Positions 1-7,513 of a stretch of DNA of 21,793 nt are shown piece after piece. Origin of the DNA: Thermodesulfovibrionia bacterium (lineage in GTDB: Bacteria > Nitrospirota > Thermodesulfovibrionia > UBA6902); contig CAMYJJ010000018.1 in the NCBI GenBank assembly GCA_947258735.1, positions 1-21,793 of the forward strand, given 5' to 3'. The position numbers and the translations under genes were made by a program. Every line of letters begins with the position of its first letter. The first letter of the stretch is position 1. A model generated the notes under the pieces. The model had not been told where the DNA came from, did no database searches, and saw nothing but the letters and a program-made list of their open reading frames with translations.

Positions 1-282
1 TCCGAATCACTTAATATAGAGACTGAGAAGAAAATATCAGCTGATGAAACACGTGCAGTCCTTTCTGCTGCTCCGGGTATCATAGTATATGATGCTCCTG
101 ATAAAAATATTTATCCGTTACAGACAATCTGTGCTGACAAGGATGACGTGTATGTAGGAAGAATAAGGACAGATGACACCATAGAAAATGGTATCAACAT
201 GTGGATCGCTGCTGATAACCTCAGAAAAGGCGCTGCATTAAATGCGGTGCAGATTGCTGAGAAGCTCATAGAGTTTGCATAG
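1..282 (+). CDS. asd: Aspartate-semialdehyde dehydrogenase, C-terminal part (5' truncated by window edge)
   Basis: Frame 1 is open from the first base to the TAG at 280-282 and encodes about 93 residues. They resemble the C-terminus of aspartate-semialdehyde dehydrogenase, with segments such as GIIVYDAP, YVGRIRTDD and the ending WIAADNLRKGAALNAVQIAE. That last stretch is the family's conserved C-terminal block. The enzyme reduces aspartyl-4-phosphate to aspartate semialdehyde in the lysine, threonine and methionine branch. The catalytic Cys and NADP-binding parts lie outside the window. No terminator is obvious after the stop; a cluster of palindromic repeats begins about 10 bases later. Identification rests on recognition of the C-terminal block. 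Confidence 0.88.
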   Translation, partial: SESLNIETEKKISADETRAVLSAAPGIIVYDAPDKNIYPLQTICADKDDVYVGRIRTDDTIENGINMWIAADNLRKGAALNAVQIAEKLIEFA

Positions 283-336
283 CTTTTATCTGTCAGGAAT
301 GACAGAGTACAAGCCGGAATGACAAGTGGATATGCA

Positions 337-401
337 GTCATTCCCGCAAGCGAAGCACGACGGGAATCAAACGTGTAAGATTCTGGACAAGCCAGAATGA
401 C
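337..401. repeat. Palindromic dispersed repeat, GTCATTCCCG family, copy A
   Basis: The copy starts GTCATTCCCG and has an internal CGGGAAT at 361-367. It then forms a hairpin, ATTCTGG (380-386) with CCAGAAT (392-398), and ends GAATGAC at 401. Outer ends GTCATTC and GAATGAC are inverted. Related half-ends GGAATGAC occur just upstream (about 297-304 and 314-322), so the gap after asd looks like a pile-up of full and partial copies. It shares its design with 475-556 and 13225-13304. Confidence 0.7.
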
Positions 402-474
402 ATAGCAAGCGGAATCCAGTTTATTGATAGATTCCTTAATTCGTGTCTGTCCATTGACTGCCGATTTATATTTT

Positions 475-556
475 TGTCATACCCGAGTTCAGTAATCGGG
501 TATCCAGAACCTATTGAAAAGACTGGATTCCCGACTAAGGATTTCGGGAATGACGG
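475..556. repeat. Palindromic dispersed repeat, GTCATTCCCG family, copy B
   Basis: This copy contains two hairpins in series: ATACCCGA (479-486) with TCGGGTAT (496-503), then GGATTCCCGA with TTTCGGGAATGAC. The outer ends GTCAT and ATGAC are inverted. It shares with the copy at 13225 the central segments ATCCAGA and TGAAAAGAC at the same relative places. The right end abuts the mtaD ribosome-binding region. Such elements are usually non-autonomous dispersed repeats; no transposase is present here. Confidence 0.75.
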
Positions 557-565
557 ACAAGGAAT

Positions 566-1885
566 ATGCAAAAAGTTGACTACATTATAAAAGCTGATCA
601 CCTGATAACAATGGATGGCGATCTGCCTGTTATCAATGACGGAGCTGCCGCTGTAAAGGGTGACACCATCGTTTCCGTGGGTACATTCGATGAAGTATCA
701 TCAAAATTCAAATCCGATTCTATTCTGGGAGGGAAAGACAAGGCTGTCTTCCCCGGTCTGATCAACACACACACACATGCGGCAATGGTCTATTTCAGGG
801 GACTTGCCGATGACCTTCCCTTGATGGAATGGCTTGAAAAACATATCTGGCCTGCCGAGTTTAAATGGCTCACCGCAGATTTTGTAGATGATGCCATAGA
901 ACTTGCCTGTCTGGAAATGCTTAAGGCAGGTGTTACAACATATACTGATATGTATCTCTACCAGGGGGTAGCTGCAAAAAAAGTCGATCAGATAGGCATA
1001 AGAGGCCTTCTCTGTTCAGGAGTGATTGATTTTCCCTGGAGGGATTATGCCCAGTCTGCAGATGATTATTTTATCAAGGCTGAAGAGCATATCAATACAT
1101 GGAAGGGAAATGAACTGATTACCACGGGTGTAGCGCCTCATGCAACGTTTACGTGCAGTCCTGAAAATTATATGCGGGCAAAAGAATTAGCTGACAAATA
1201 TGATGTGCTTTTACATACCCATCTAGCTGAAACACAGTTTGAGGTCCACCAGTGTAAGGAGAGCTATGGCAGGACACCTGTTGAACATCTGGATGCAATC
1301 GGCTTTCTGTCTGAAAAAGTCTCTGCAGCACACTGTGTATGGCTCACGGATAAGGAAATCGAAATACTTGCTGATAAAAAGGTCGGTGTTTCCCACTGTG
1401 TTGAAAGCAACCTGAAACTTGCCTCGGGTTTTGCCCCCGTTCCAAAGCTTCTCAATGCAGGAGTTAACGTCGGTCTCGGGACTGATGGCGCTGCGAGCAA
1501 TAACGACCTTAGCATCCTTGGTGAGATGTCTACCGCATCAAAACTTCACAAGGCTGTTTCCGGGGACGCAACGGTGCTGGACAGCAAAACAGCCCTGTTC
1601 ATGGCCACACAGAACGGCGCTGATATAATCGGTCTGGGAAAAAAAGTCGGTTCCATTACAGAAGGGAAAAAAGCTGATCTTATCATCGCTGATCTCAATA
1701 AACCGCATCTTGTCCCTATCTATGATATATTCTCTCACATTGCATACTCCATGCACCCTTCTGATATTGAAACAGTAATGGTAAACGGCAGGGTCCTTAT
1801 TGACAACGGCAAACCAACTACTCTTGATGAAGGGGAAGTCCTTTCAAAAGCTAAAAGCTGGCAGAATAATATCCGGGAACAGTAA
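566..1885 (+). CDS. mtaD: 5'-methylthioadenosine/S-adenosylhomocysteine deaminase
   Basis: A 439-residue amidohydrolase-superfamily protein of the MTA/SAH deaminase (TrzA/AtzA-like) group. These enzymes deaminate S-adenosylhomocysteine or methylthioadenosine to the inosyl forms in the cytoplasm, recycling methylation by-products. Visible metal-site motifs are HTH in GLINTHTHAAM (H69, H71), HTHLAE (217-222), AAHC (H256) and GTDGAASNN (D307). The C-terminal KKADLIIADL segment is the usual end of the small beta-sandwich. Length is normal for the family. The ATG at 566 gives the expected N-terminus, but its AAGGA (559-563) is only 2 bases away and comes from the edge of the upstream repeat. Substrate choice between MTA, SAH and deoxyadenosine cannot be settled from sequence. 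Confidence 0.9.
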   Translation: MQKVDYIIKADHLITMDGDLPVINDGAAAVKGDTIVSVGTFDEVSSKFKSDSILGGKDKAVFPGLINTHTHAAMVYFRGLADDLPLMEWLEKHIWPAEFKWLTADFVDDAIELACLEMLKAGVTTYTDMYLYQGVAAKKVDQIGIRGLLCSGVIDFPWRDYAQSADDYFIKAEEHINTWKGNELITTGVAPHATFTCSPENYMRAKELADKYDVLLHTHLAETQFEVHQCKESYGRTPVEHLDAIGFLSEKVSAAHCVWLTDKEIEILADKKVGVSHCVESNLKLASGFAPVPKLLNAGVNVGLGTDGAASNNDLSILGEMSTASKLHKAVSGDATVLDSKTALFMATQNGADIIGLGKKVGSITEGKKADLIIADLNKPHLVPIYDIFSHIAYSMHPSDIETVMVNGRVLIDNGKPTTLDEGEVLSKAKSWQNNIREQ

Positions 1886-2025
1886 TACTTAGTTGCGAAC
1901 TATAAAACATCTCATTTAGATTATTTTATTGGAGATGTATCCATGACGTAGAGAGAACTCAATCCACCTCCCTGACTGCTAAGGGACCCATTTTTCACCA
2001 CCCTGCTTATCTGCACAATGGCATC

Positions 2026-2044
2026 CAGTTAAACTGTTTAACTG
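2026..2044. promoter_or_regulatory. 19-bp perfect palindrome, possible operator
   Basis: CAGTTAAAC and GTTTAACTG flank a single T, so both 9-base arms match perfectly. It lies 41 bases upstream of the GGDEF-like gene, next to AT-rich sequence (TATAGAATAAT at 2057-2067) that could serve as a -10 region. Its length and position suit a binding site for a dimeric transcription factor. The factor is unknown. Confidence 0.45.
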
Positions 2045-2085
2045 CTTGTTCCGATATATAGAATAATCAGAAAAGGAACTCCATA

Positions 2086-3276
2086 ATGGATAACACACAT
2101 GCCATTTCACTTATTCAATTGCTGGCAGCAGCAATCATCACAGGTGTATCAATAGTTATTTGCTTAAGATCAGGGGCTGATTTACTTAAAAGGCAGCAGG
2201 TGATATGGATATTCTCTATTTCATTGATATTATCAGGTGTCTATTCTTTACTTATTCTATTATCGATAAAAAAAATACTGCCAGTTGAAACATTACCTGG
2301 AGGCTTTGCTCTTGTCTGTTCCTGCCTCATCGCAGTCATAGCTGCAGCAAACAGGTCCGTTACCATTCGTCTGCGGGAAGAAATATCAGAACACAACAAC
2401 AATAAAGATAAAATCAATGATCTATTACTGACTGACCAGCTTACAAACCTTTATAACAGAAGAGGATTCATTTCAATAGTGGAAAAACACCTGCCCAGGC
2501 TAAAGCGAAATCAGAAAAAAGCAATATTATTCTATCTCAAACTAAATAATCTGCAGGAGATAAACAAAAAATACGGATATAAGGACGGTGACAGGGTTCT
2601 CGTTAATGTTGGAACATTAATAACTGCTGCATTCAGGCAGGCAGATATTATTTCACGTATTGGCGATAATGAATTTATGGTTTTTTTGGTTGACGCTGAT
2701 GTCGAGGACAAGGATACAGTAAAAAACAATTTTCAGGATAAATTAAATACATACAATGAGAAGAGATCATCACGATATAAATTGTCTGTAAACTATGCCT
2801 TTTCAGTCTTTGATCCTGCACTAAATAAGTCTGTATTGGATTTGATTTCAAAGGCTTCGGCATCAGTTAATCAGAAACTATACCAGCCGCAGAGCGAAAT
2901 GGTTCCTGATGCAGAAAATGCAGACAATAACCTTACATTAATTGTAAGCAACCTGAGCAGCACCAATTATCCCATTGACATGAAAATTTATATTGACCAG
3001 GCGCTGGCAATCAATGACACGTTCAATACAGGAATGCAGAATGCATGGAAACCATTTCATTTTAAACTGGCAAGAGGAAAGCACACGATTATGGCAACAT
3101 CAGTGAAAGGCAAGACGACATTAGAGCAGGAATTTAAAATTATAAGAGATCACTGGGTTTCCATTGAATATTATGAAGATGACAAATCAGGTTCGATTGC
3201 ACGGTCATTATCCGGCAAAATATTATTTCACATGCATGATGTTCCTGCGGAACATGCGTCTGCGGGATCATTATAA
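2086..3276 (+). CDS. Membrane protein with degenerate GGDEF domain and C-terminal beta-rich extension
   Basis: A 396-residue protein. Three predicted membrane segments (about 7-27, 40-61, 72-90) and a short charged helix lead into a GGDEF-like domain from about 112. The family N-motif TDQLTNLYNRRGF (116-128) is intact, but the metal-binding FLDLD strand reads FYLKLNN (149-155) and the signature reads GDNEF (193-197) instead of GGDEF. Both changes remove residues needed for GTP and metal binding, so diguanylate cyclase activity is unlikely; a regulatory or effector role is inference. Residues 285-370 form a beta-rich tail unlike ordinary diguanylate cyclases. The ATG at 2086 follows AAAAGGAACT with good spacing. 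It stands alone, with non-coding DNA on both sides. Confidence 0.78.
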   Translation: MDNTHAISLIQLLAAAIITGVSIVICLRSGADLLKRQQVIWIFSISLILSGVYSLLILLSIKKILPVETLPGGFALVCSCLIAVIAAANRSVTIRLREEISEHNNNKDKINDLLLTDQLTNLYNRRGFISIVEKHLPRLKRNQKKAILFYLKLNNLQEINKKYGYKDGDRVLVNVGTLITAAFRQADIISRIGDNEFMVFLVDADVEDKDTVKNNFQDKLNTYNEKRSSRYKLSVNYAFSVFDPALNKSVLDLISKASASVNQKLYQPQSEMVPDAENADNNLTLIVSNLSSTNYPIDMKIYIDQALAINDTFNTGMQNAWKPFHFKLARGKHTIMATSVKGKTTLEQEFKIIRDHWVSIEYYEDDKSGSIARSLSGKILFHMHDVPAEHASAGSL

Positions 3277-3589
3277 AAAAAAGATGTATGCAGAATCATG
3301 CCTGAATACCATATAAAATGTCTGCATGAGCCTCCTTATCACTTTCCTTCTTTTTCGAGAATAACAGCTTTTTTATCACGCATAAAAACTTCACTGTAAG
3401 ATATCCTGTCTTTCTCCGTCTATTGAATCAGGAAGTCAAATACTTGTAAAAGGGGGTGAGCAGGATAAGCAGATGCAAATCTTAACCTTGTCTACCTTGA
3501 GGGTAATCTGACAGGAAGGATGCACTATCGAAAGATACAGGACGCCTGATACATTAAAAAAAAAAATAATATGGAAAGGTGAAAGTAAT
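3277..3589 (+). other. Non-coding gap with candidate structured leader RNA
   Basis: No credible gene is seen. ATGCAGA (3288-3294) pairs with TCTGCAT (3321-3327), a possible weak 3' stem for the GGDEF-like gene. From about 3402 several stems can be drawn: TATCCTG (3402-3408) with CAGGATA (3461-3467); CAGAT (3470-3474) with ATCTG (3506-3510) around TACC/GGTA (3493-3505); CAGG (3512-3515) with CCTG (3545-3548) around TATC-GAAA-GATA (3526-3537). An 11-base A run (3556-3566) follows, then GGAAAGG (3573-3579), the ribosome-binding site of the next gene. This could be a structured 5' leader, but matches no riboswitch class I can name. Confidence 0.35.
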
Positions 3590-3868
3590 ATGAACACATT
3601 AGAAGTTATCTCAAATGAACGTTTAACCGCTGAAGACAAGATCATATCTGTTAAAAACAGGGAATATGAGGAACAAGGTAAACACAAAAAATATGTATTG
3701 GCCCTCAATATAATATGTCCAATTCTGGCGGTATTAATTGGCATTTTGGTACTTAACGTTACAGGCCTCTATGACGGTATGAACTCAACCGCCGGAAAAC
3801 TCACTTTATCTATCGTGATTTCATGTTCTTACCTGATGACGTTCAGGCGTGCTTTATTCTCAAAATAG
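3590..3868 (+). CDS. Small membrane protein of unknown function
   Basis: A 92-residue protein that I do not recognise. A charged, probably cytoplasmic N-terminus (1-34) is followed by a strong membrane segment (about 35-57), a short polar loop and a second hydrophobic stretch (about 69-84). It ends with basic residues (FRRALFSK). The ATG at 3590 has a clear GGAAAGG 10 bases upstream. A good intrinsic terminator at 3950-3980 closes the unit, so it is probably transcribed as a single gene with a long leader. Codon use and the ribosome-binding site support a real gene; no function is implied. Confidence 0.65.
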   Translation: MNTLEVISNERLTAEDKIISVKNREYEEQGKHKKYVLALNIICPILAVLIGILVLNVTGLYDGMNSTAGKLTLSIVISCSYLMTFRRALFSK

Positions 3869-3949
3869 GTAAACACCTGTCACGTTTAATTATTTATAGA
3901 ATAAAGTAATTGAACCAATAGTCATCTCATTTGGCAGGGGGGGATCTGA

Positions 3950-3980
3950 GGTAGAGTCAGCAATGGCTCTGCCTTTTTTT
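3950..3980 (+). terminator. Intrinsic terminator after the small membrane protein gene
   Basis: GGTAGAGTC (3950-3958) pairs along all 9 positions, with two G-U pairs, with GGCTCTGCC (3965-3973). The loop is 6 bases, followed at once by seven T (3974-3980). It is 81 bases past the stop at 3868. Confidence 0.85.
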
Positions 3981-4082
3981 ATTGGAACTGCTGCGAACGC
4001 TTTATCTTAAGAAGAGATATACATTGTCCGAAAACATAGAAGAAGTATATATACTCTTATAACTGTTGTATGTGGGGGGAAA

Positions 4083-4136
4083 ATGTTCTGCAGAGTTTGC
4101 GGCAAACAGATACAAAATAACTCTCATACTATATGA
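4083..4136 (+). pseudogene. Half zinc-ribbon mini-ORF (17 codons), probable gene remnant
   Basis: Preceded by GGGGGGAAA, this ATG opens MFCRVCGKQIQNNSHTI and stops at TGA 4134-4136. The start is just like the N-terminus of bacterial zinc-ribbon proteins, which begin MFCxxCGxxI and continue with a second CxxC about ten residues later. Here only the first CxxC knuckle exists, and the stop codon falls inside a perfect inverted repeat. It could be the 5' stub of a decayed gene or, less likely, a genuine small peptide. The strong ribosome-binding site is intact. Confidence 0.4.
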
Positions 4137-4143
4137 GAGTTGT
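4117..4143 (+). other. Perfect stem-loop at the end of the zinc-ribbon mini-ORF
   Basis: AACTCTCATA (4119-4128) and TATGAGAGTT (4132-4141) are exact reverse complements around CTA. In RNA the stem extends two more pairs with one wobble. It has no T run, so it is not a standard terminator. It may be an attenuator-like hairpin, an operator, or the scar of an inserted element. Confidence 0.5.
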
Positions 4144-4241
4144 AATATGTTTATAATTAATAATGTCGCAAATGTACATAACTGAATTTCAAAGACAGAA
4201 TTAACATTTATAATATGAGACTGGAATACAAATAGATCAAT

Positions 4242-4889
4242 ATGAATAGGCTGCGTATTTATATAGTATTGTTTTCTTTTCTCCTCGGCTGCTCTCAGGG
4301 CCAGTTCAGGGCTTATTTATTGGACGAGCAACCAGACAGGGAAAAGCCCCCGTCAAAGACAAGTCTTGTTCATAATTATATTAGTCCAGACTCATTAGAA
4401 AGTAATAATGCTGGGAAAACAGAAAAGACCAAGAGCCTATCGTCTCATACCCATGAACCACAACCACCTCTTAAAAAAATTGTGAAACGTACCAATAATG
4501 AGGTTGCACTGAATAATGCCATAAAGAATATTGAGTATTTTTATATTTCAGCCCATTATTTAAGGACAAATAAATTAGAGGAGGAACTTGAAATGCTGAC
4601 TGAGGTTTCCAGGGAGTATCTTCAGGATACAATCGATCCTCTTCTGGATAGCAGGGAGAACAGTAATTCTTCTGATGTTCATAATGCATTAATAGAAATT
4701 AAATACTATAAGGCCCACCTGCTCTACGAAATCCATGATCTTGAGGGTGCCTGCAATACAATTTCTGACCTGGAGAGCAGTTACCATGATGCCACTAAAA
4801 GACATGGCCGAAAAATTGAGAATTTAGATATTTATAAGATCCCCAATAAAGTCATGTCTGATTTCAGACATCTGTGTGTTCATAAATGA
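4242..4889 (+). CDS. Predicted lipoprotein of unknown function
   Basis: A 215-residue protein with a type II signal peptide: basic MNRLR, hydrophobic core and lipobox LLGC with the acceptor Cys at 17. A low-complexity, proline- and serine-rich linker (about 25-85) follows. The remainder is a predominantly helical domain, with IKNIEYFYISAHYLRTNK and LLYEIHDLEGACNTI giving a helical-repeat look. It would be anchored in a membrane facing the periplasm. The ribosome-binding site before ATG 4242 is weak, but the signal peptide fixes this start. I do not recognise the family. It lies in an AT-rich stretch with another orphan lipoprotein (5193-5744). Confidence 0.7.
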   Translation: MNRLRIYIVLFSFLLGCSQGQFRAYLLDEQPDREKPPSKTSLVHNYISPDSLESNNAGKTEKTKSLSSHTHEPQPPLKKIVKRTNNEVALNNAIKNIEYFYISAHYLRTNKLEEELEMLTEVSREYLQDTIDPLLDSRENSNSSDVHNALIEIKYYKAHLLYEIHDLEGACNTISDLESSYHDATKRHGRKIENLDIYKIPNKVMSDFRHLCVHK

Positions 4890-5192
4890 GGCGAGCATCG
4901 GACTTAATAAAGTAATGATAATACGGCCGTTATTGAACAAATATTCTGTTGCGGATTCACAACCTATTGTATAATTAATCATCCTACGCTGACTAATTCT
5001 TTTTTTATATAGATTTCGCATAAATATTTTTTTGTGCCTAATAGGGGGAGAAAATGAAAAAAGAGAAATTGATAAGTATTGTTGTTTGTCGAGTTGGTGT
5101 TTTGTTGATTCAGTTAGAGATTAATAACATAAATGCAAGGTGACCATGACATTTAATAAATAAGCAAATTAAAATAAGCGGGAGGATTATAA
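4890..5192 (+). other. Non-coding gap with promoter-like sequence
   Basis: A perfect TATAAT lies at 4970-4975, with CTGTTG (4947-4952) 17 bases upstream as a poor -35. This is a plausible promoter for the short ORF at 5054 and the lipoprotein gene at 5193. Apart from the 29-codon ORF, I see no gene, RNA or repeat here. Confidence 0.35.
5054..5143 (+). CDS. Short ORF (29 codons), possible truncated secreted protein
   Basis: ATG 5054 follows a strong GGGGGAGAAA ribosome-binding site. The peptide begins MKKEKLISIVVC and stops at TGA 5141-5143. The basic start followed by a hydrophobic run with a Cys at position 12 looks like the start of a lipoprotein signal peptide. It has no mature part. It may be a decayed copy of the neighbouring lipoprotein type or a chance ORF; coding status is uncertain. 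Confidence 0.25.
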   Translation: MKKEKLISIVVCRVGVLLIQLEINNINAR

Positions 5193-5744
5193 ATGAGGAT
5201 GAAAATGAAAAGTCTGCTATGTATTGGACTAATATCCACTTTTTTAAATGGATGTGTCACGCATTATAATATTGCCCCCAAATATGATGAAAAAAATGCA
5301 ACTGTATTTATTGACAATTTCCTTATTAACTCCGTTACTTATCACCAAAAAAAGTTTATCTTTCCAAACGCAGCAGGAATGGTTGGAGTAGCAAGTGAAT
5401 ATTTCAAAACTAATGATGAACAATGTTCAAGTTTTTCAGTGGACAAATACGAAGCTGATGGACTTTGGCACTACAACAGTTCATCCAATGACGATGTTTT
5501 AAGGCAGCATAATGGTAAATGCAATATCGAAAAAGTAGGCAATATATATTTTTTAAAGTGTTCAGGTAAAACTAGAATGGTTTCCGATGGAAAAGAAAGT
5601 ATAAAAAAAACCGATTATTATTATATTAACACCTTCAGCAAAAAAGACATCGGCTATGGATCCAAAATCATCATAAAGGACTTGTCCAGAACTTGTTATA
5701 ATAATATTAAGCGGCACTTTTCATCTATAACAGAGGCTAAATGA
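5193..5744 (+). CDS. Predicted lipoprotein of unknown function
   Basis: A 183-residue protein with a basic N-terminus (MRMKMK), hydrophobic core and lipobox LNGC, Cys at 21. The mature part is rich in Tyr, Asn and Ser and contains several Cys residues (around 78, 110, 124 and 168) that could form disulfides in the periplasm. The C-terminal half reads as beta strands. The ATG at 5193 is preceded by GGGAGG at good spacing; an internal Met at 3 or 5 could also serve. No family is recognised. It is followed by a gap with no clear terminator before the convergent PHP gene. Confidence 0.7.
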   Translation: MRMKMKSLLCIGLISTFLNGCVTHYNIAPKYDEKNATVFIDNFLINSVTYHQKKFIFPNAAGMVGVASEYFKTNDEQCSSFSVDKYEADGLWHYNSSSNDDVLRQHNGKCNIEKVGNIYFLKCSGKTRMVSDGKESIKKTDYYYINTFSKKDIGYGSKIIIKDLSRTCYNNIKRHFSSITEAK

Positions 5745-5800
5745 CGTGACCCCTTAAAAACTGATATACGTTTTATGTGAAATTTGGATGAGAAGAAAGA

Positions 5801-5860
5801 GGAGTCGTGATCAGTGTCCATTATCCGAACTGAAGATAACATAATGCAATCCTCGACTCC
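5801..5860. repeat. Inverted repeat GGAGTCG / CGACTCC
   Basis: GGAGTCG (5801-5807) and CGACTCC (5854-5860) are exact reverse complements 46 bases apart, in the gap between the convergent lipoprotein and PHP genes. ACTTGGGGCCCAAGT at 5925-5939 is another palindrome in the same gap. Neither has a T run. They may be remnants of a mobile element or weak 3' structures. Confidence 0.3.
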
Positions 5861-5965
5861 ATCGTTTCAGTGAATCATTGATAATATGTAAGTCATTATC
5901 CTCACAGCCTCAGGTTATGTGCAGACTTGGGGCCCAAGTACTGGTGTCCCGGACAGTATGATCTC

Positions 5966-6886
5966 TCACCCAATTTTATTAATCAGCCTGTCCAGGTCCT
6001 GCCTGGAAATGCCTTTTACCCCAAGAGGCCTGATCTCCTTATCATGACAGTCCGAGCCGCCCGTAGCTATCAGGTTGAATCTGCTGCACCATTGAAGCAT
6101 TGCCTTTTCATATTCATCGGTATGACCGGGGTAATACACTTCCAGTCCGTCAATGCCTATGATGTCGGGGTCAAGAAATTCAGGCATGATCTTCTCAACG
6201 GTTTCTACGGGAGGGAGCACCTCTTTATAATGGCTGTCTCCCGGAAATGATCCTGCAGCAGGATGGGCAAGCACCTTTACAACATTATATTTATTCAACA
6301 GCGGGGTTATTTGTCCCATATCTATCCCGGAAGGGATATATGCTACACTGCTGTTGCCGATTAACATGTCGATTGTTTTTTTATCCTCTATACCGTGATT
6401 CTGTGACAGGGCCATAAAAAAATGTCGGCGTGTTACATTGTCAGCTAATGCTGTGATTTCATCAACGGTCAGGTCTCTCTTTAATACAGGAGACGTTCCC
6501 TGTGGTCCGAATTCCCTGTTAATGGCTTCCACCCTGTCCGAGACAAGCGCAATTCCCCTTCCTTTAGACAGGATGTGAGTAATATCCTGCCTGAATTCTG
6601 TATTTTCCAGAAATGCATGAGGAAAATACAAAAGCAGATGCAACGATCCGGTGAAGTATGAACGGGTAAATCTTAAAGACACTTCCACACCGGTCACAAC
6701 CTGCATCCCTGCAGCCCTTCCTGCTCCCACAAACTCATCAAGTCCTGCAATGGTGTCATGATCGGTTAACCCTAACGTTTTTATACCCAGTTCATCTGCC
6801 CGGGACACAAGCCCGGATGGTGTGTATTCACCGTCAGATGCAGTACTGTGGTTATGGAGATCAGCTACTATTGATTGAGAAGTCAT
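5966..6886 (-). CDS. PHP-domain phosphoesterase (YciV/RNase AM-like)
   Basis: A 306-residue PHP-domain metal-dependent phosphoesterase. Motifs in order: ADLHNHSTASDGEYTP (H11, H13, D18), LTDHD (40-44), GVEVS (E68), VLAHPAAG, and GGSDCH (D279, H281 near the C-terminus). Together these make the usual trinuclear metal site. The nearest characterised relatives are the YciV/TrpH proteins, which act on RNA 5' ends or 3',5'-nucleoside bisphosphates; applying that activity here is inference. This one is slightly longer, with an insert around 75-125. The ATG at 6886 is preceded by AAAGGACG. It is divergent from crcB and convergent with the lipoprotein gene. Confidence 0.85.
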   Translation of the reverse strand: MTSQSIVADLHNHSTASDGEYTPSGLVSRADELGIKTLGLTDHDTIAGLDEFVGAGRAAGMQVVTGVEVSLRFTRSYFTGSLHLLLYFPHAFLENTEFRQDITHILSKGRGIALVSDRVEAINREFGPQGTSPVLKRDLTVDEITALADNVTRRHFFMALSQNHGIEDKKTIDMLIGNSSVAYIPSGIDMGQITPLLNKYNVVKVLAHPAAGSFPGDSHYKEVLPPVETVEKIMPEFLDPDIIGIDGLEVYYPGHTDEYEKAMLQWCSRFNLIATGGSDCHDKEIRPLGVKGISRQDLDRLINKIG

Positions 6887-6974
6887 AAAACGTCCTTTCG
6901 GTTTTAGCTATAATTACGTATATCAATAAAATAAAGTCTGGGTTCTCTTCGACATTTAACTACTTTTTATTGAG

Positions 6975-6996
6975 ATGCAATAATAATCAATTGCAT
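6975..6996. other. Short inverted repeat in the PHP-crcB divergent gap
   Basis: ATGCAAT (6975-6981) and ATTGCAT (6990-6996) are exact reverse complements around 8 A/T-rich bases. The site lies between the divergent PHP and crcB starts and could be an operator for either. The gap holds no fluoride riboswitch that I can recognise. Confidence 0.3.
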
Positions 6997-7126
6997 TCAT
7001 CATACCATAGATATTTCAATCTCATTATAGCTTCCATTAAACGAAAAACATCTGTATCCATAATAATAAGTGCGACATACTCCCGCTTCATTGATTTTTC
7101 ATCAGGAAATGTGTAAGTTCTTATAA

Positions 7127-7513
7127 ATGACGAAATATATATTACTGGCAACCGGAGGGGCCATCGGCACAATTCTGAGATACTCCATGTCCGGACTCAC
7201 CTATCGAATGGTCAACGGTGTTTTCCCATGGGGGACGATCGCTGTTAATCTTTCCGGCTCTTTTGCCATAGGTCTTTTATGGGGCTTTTTTGAAATCCAT
7301 AACATTTCGTCAAACATGCGGAACTTTATTTTCATTGGCGTGCTTGGAGGGTTCACTACATTTTCGACGTACGCACTGGAGAGTCTTAATCTTATCAGGG
7401 ACGGTGAGATAAAACTGGCATTGACTAACCTGCTTATCAGCAATATCTGTGGTCTGCTTCTGGTGTTTGCCGGATTTATGCTGTCCAGATTTATTTTTAA
7501 CCTTATCAAATAG
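7127..7513 (+). CDS. crcB: Fluoride channel CrcB/FluC
   Basis: A 128-residue protein of normal length with four membrane segments. It carries the family's motifs: GGAIGTILRY near the N-terminus, WGTIAVNLSGSFAIG (about 36-50) and GGFTTFSTYALE (about 74-85). The TTFST stretch lines the fluoride pore. Homologues act as dual-topology dimers in the inner membrane and export toxic fluoride. The ribosome-binding site is weak, but the N-terminus matches the family. The next gene (DUF190) begins 10 bases after the stop, a common operon partner. Confidence 0.93.
   Translation: MTKYILLATGGAIGTILRYSMSGLTYRMVNGVFPWGTIAVNLSGSFAIGLLWGFFEIHNISSNMRNFIFIGVLGGFTTFSTYALESLNLIRDGEIKLALTNLLISNICGLLLVFAGFMLSRFIFNLIK

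Larger units (their letters stand above)
3981..4241. other. AT-rich promoter-like gap with palindrome and mini-ORF
   Basis: Upstream of the lipoprotein gene at 4242. AGTATATATACT (4044-4055) is a perfect palindrome. TTGTCC (4024-4029) and TATATA (4046-4051) are spaced 16 bases, a plausible promoter for the mini-ORF at 4083. TATAAT occurs at 4152-4157 and 4209-4214, either of which could be a -10 for the lipoprotein gene; neither has a convincing -35. Confidence 0.35.

Noticed and set aside
3512..3550. Resemblance to a c-di-GMP-I (GEMM) riboswitch: GAAA-capped stem followed by GGACGC
   Set aside because: The GCAAAGCC core and the second stem with its GGGTTACCG-type end are missing, so the likeness is only local.
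6887..7126. Possible fluoride riboswitch upstream of crcB
   Set aside because: I find no GGNGATGG start or matching pseudoknot; only a short inverted repeat is present.
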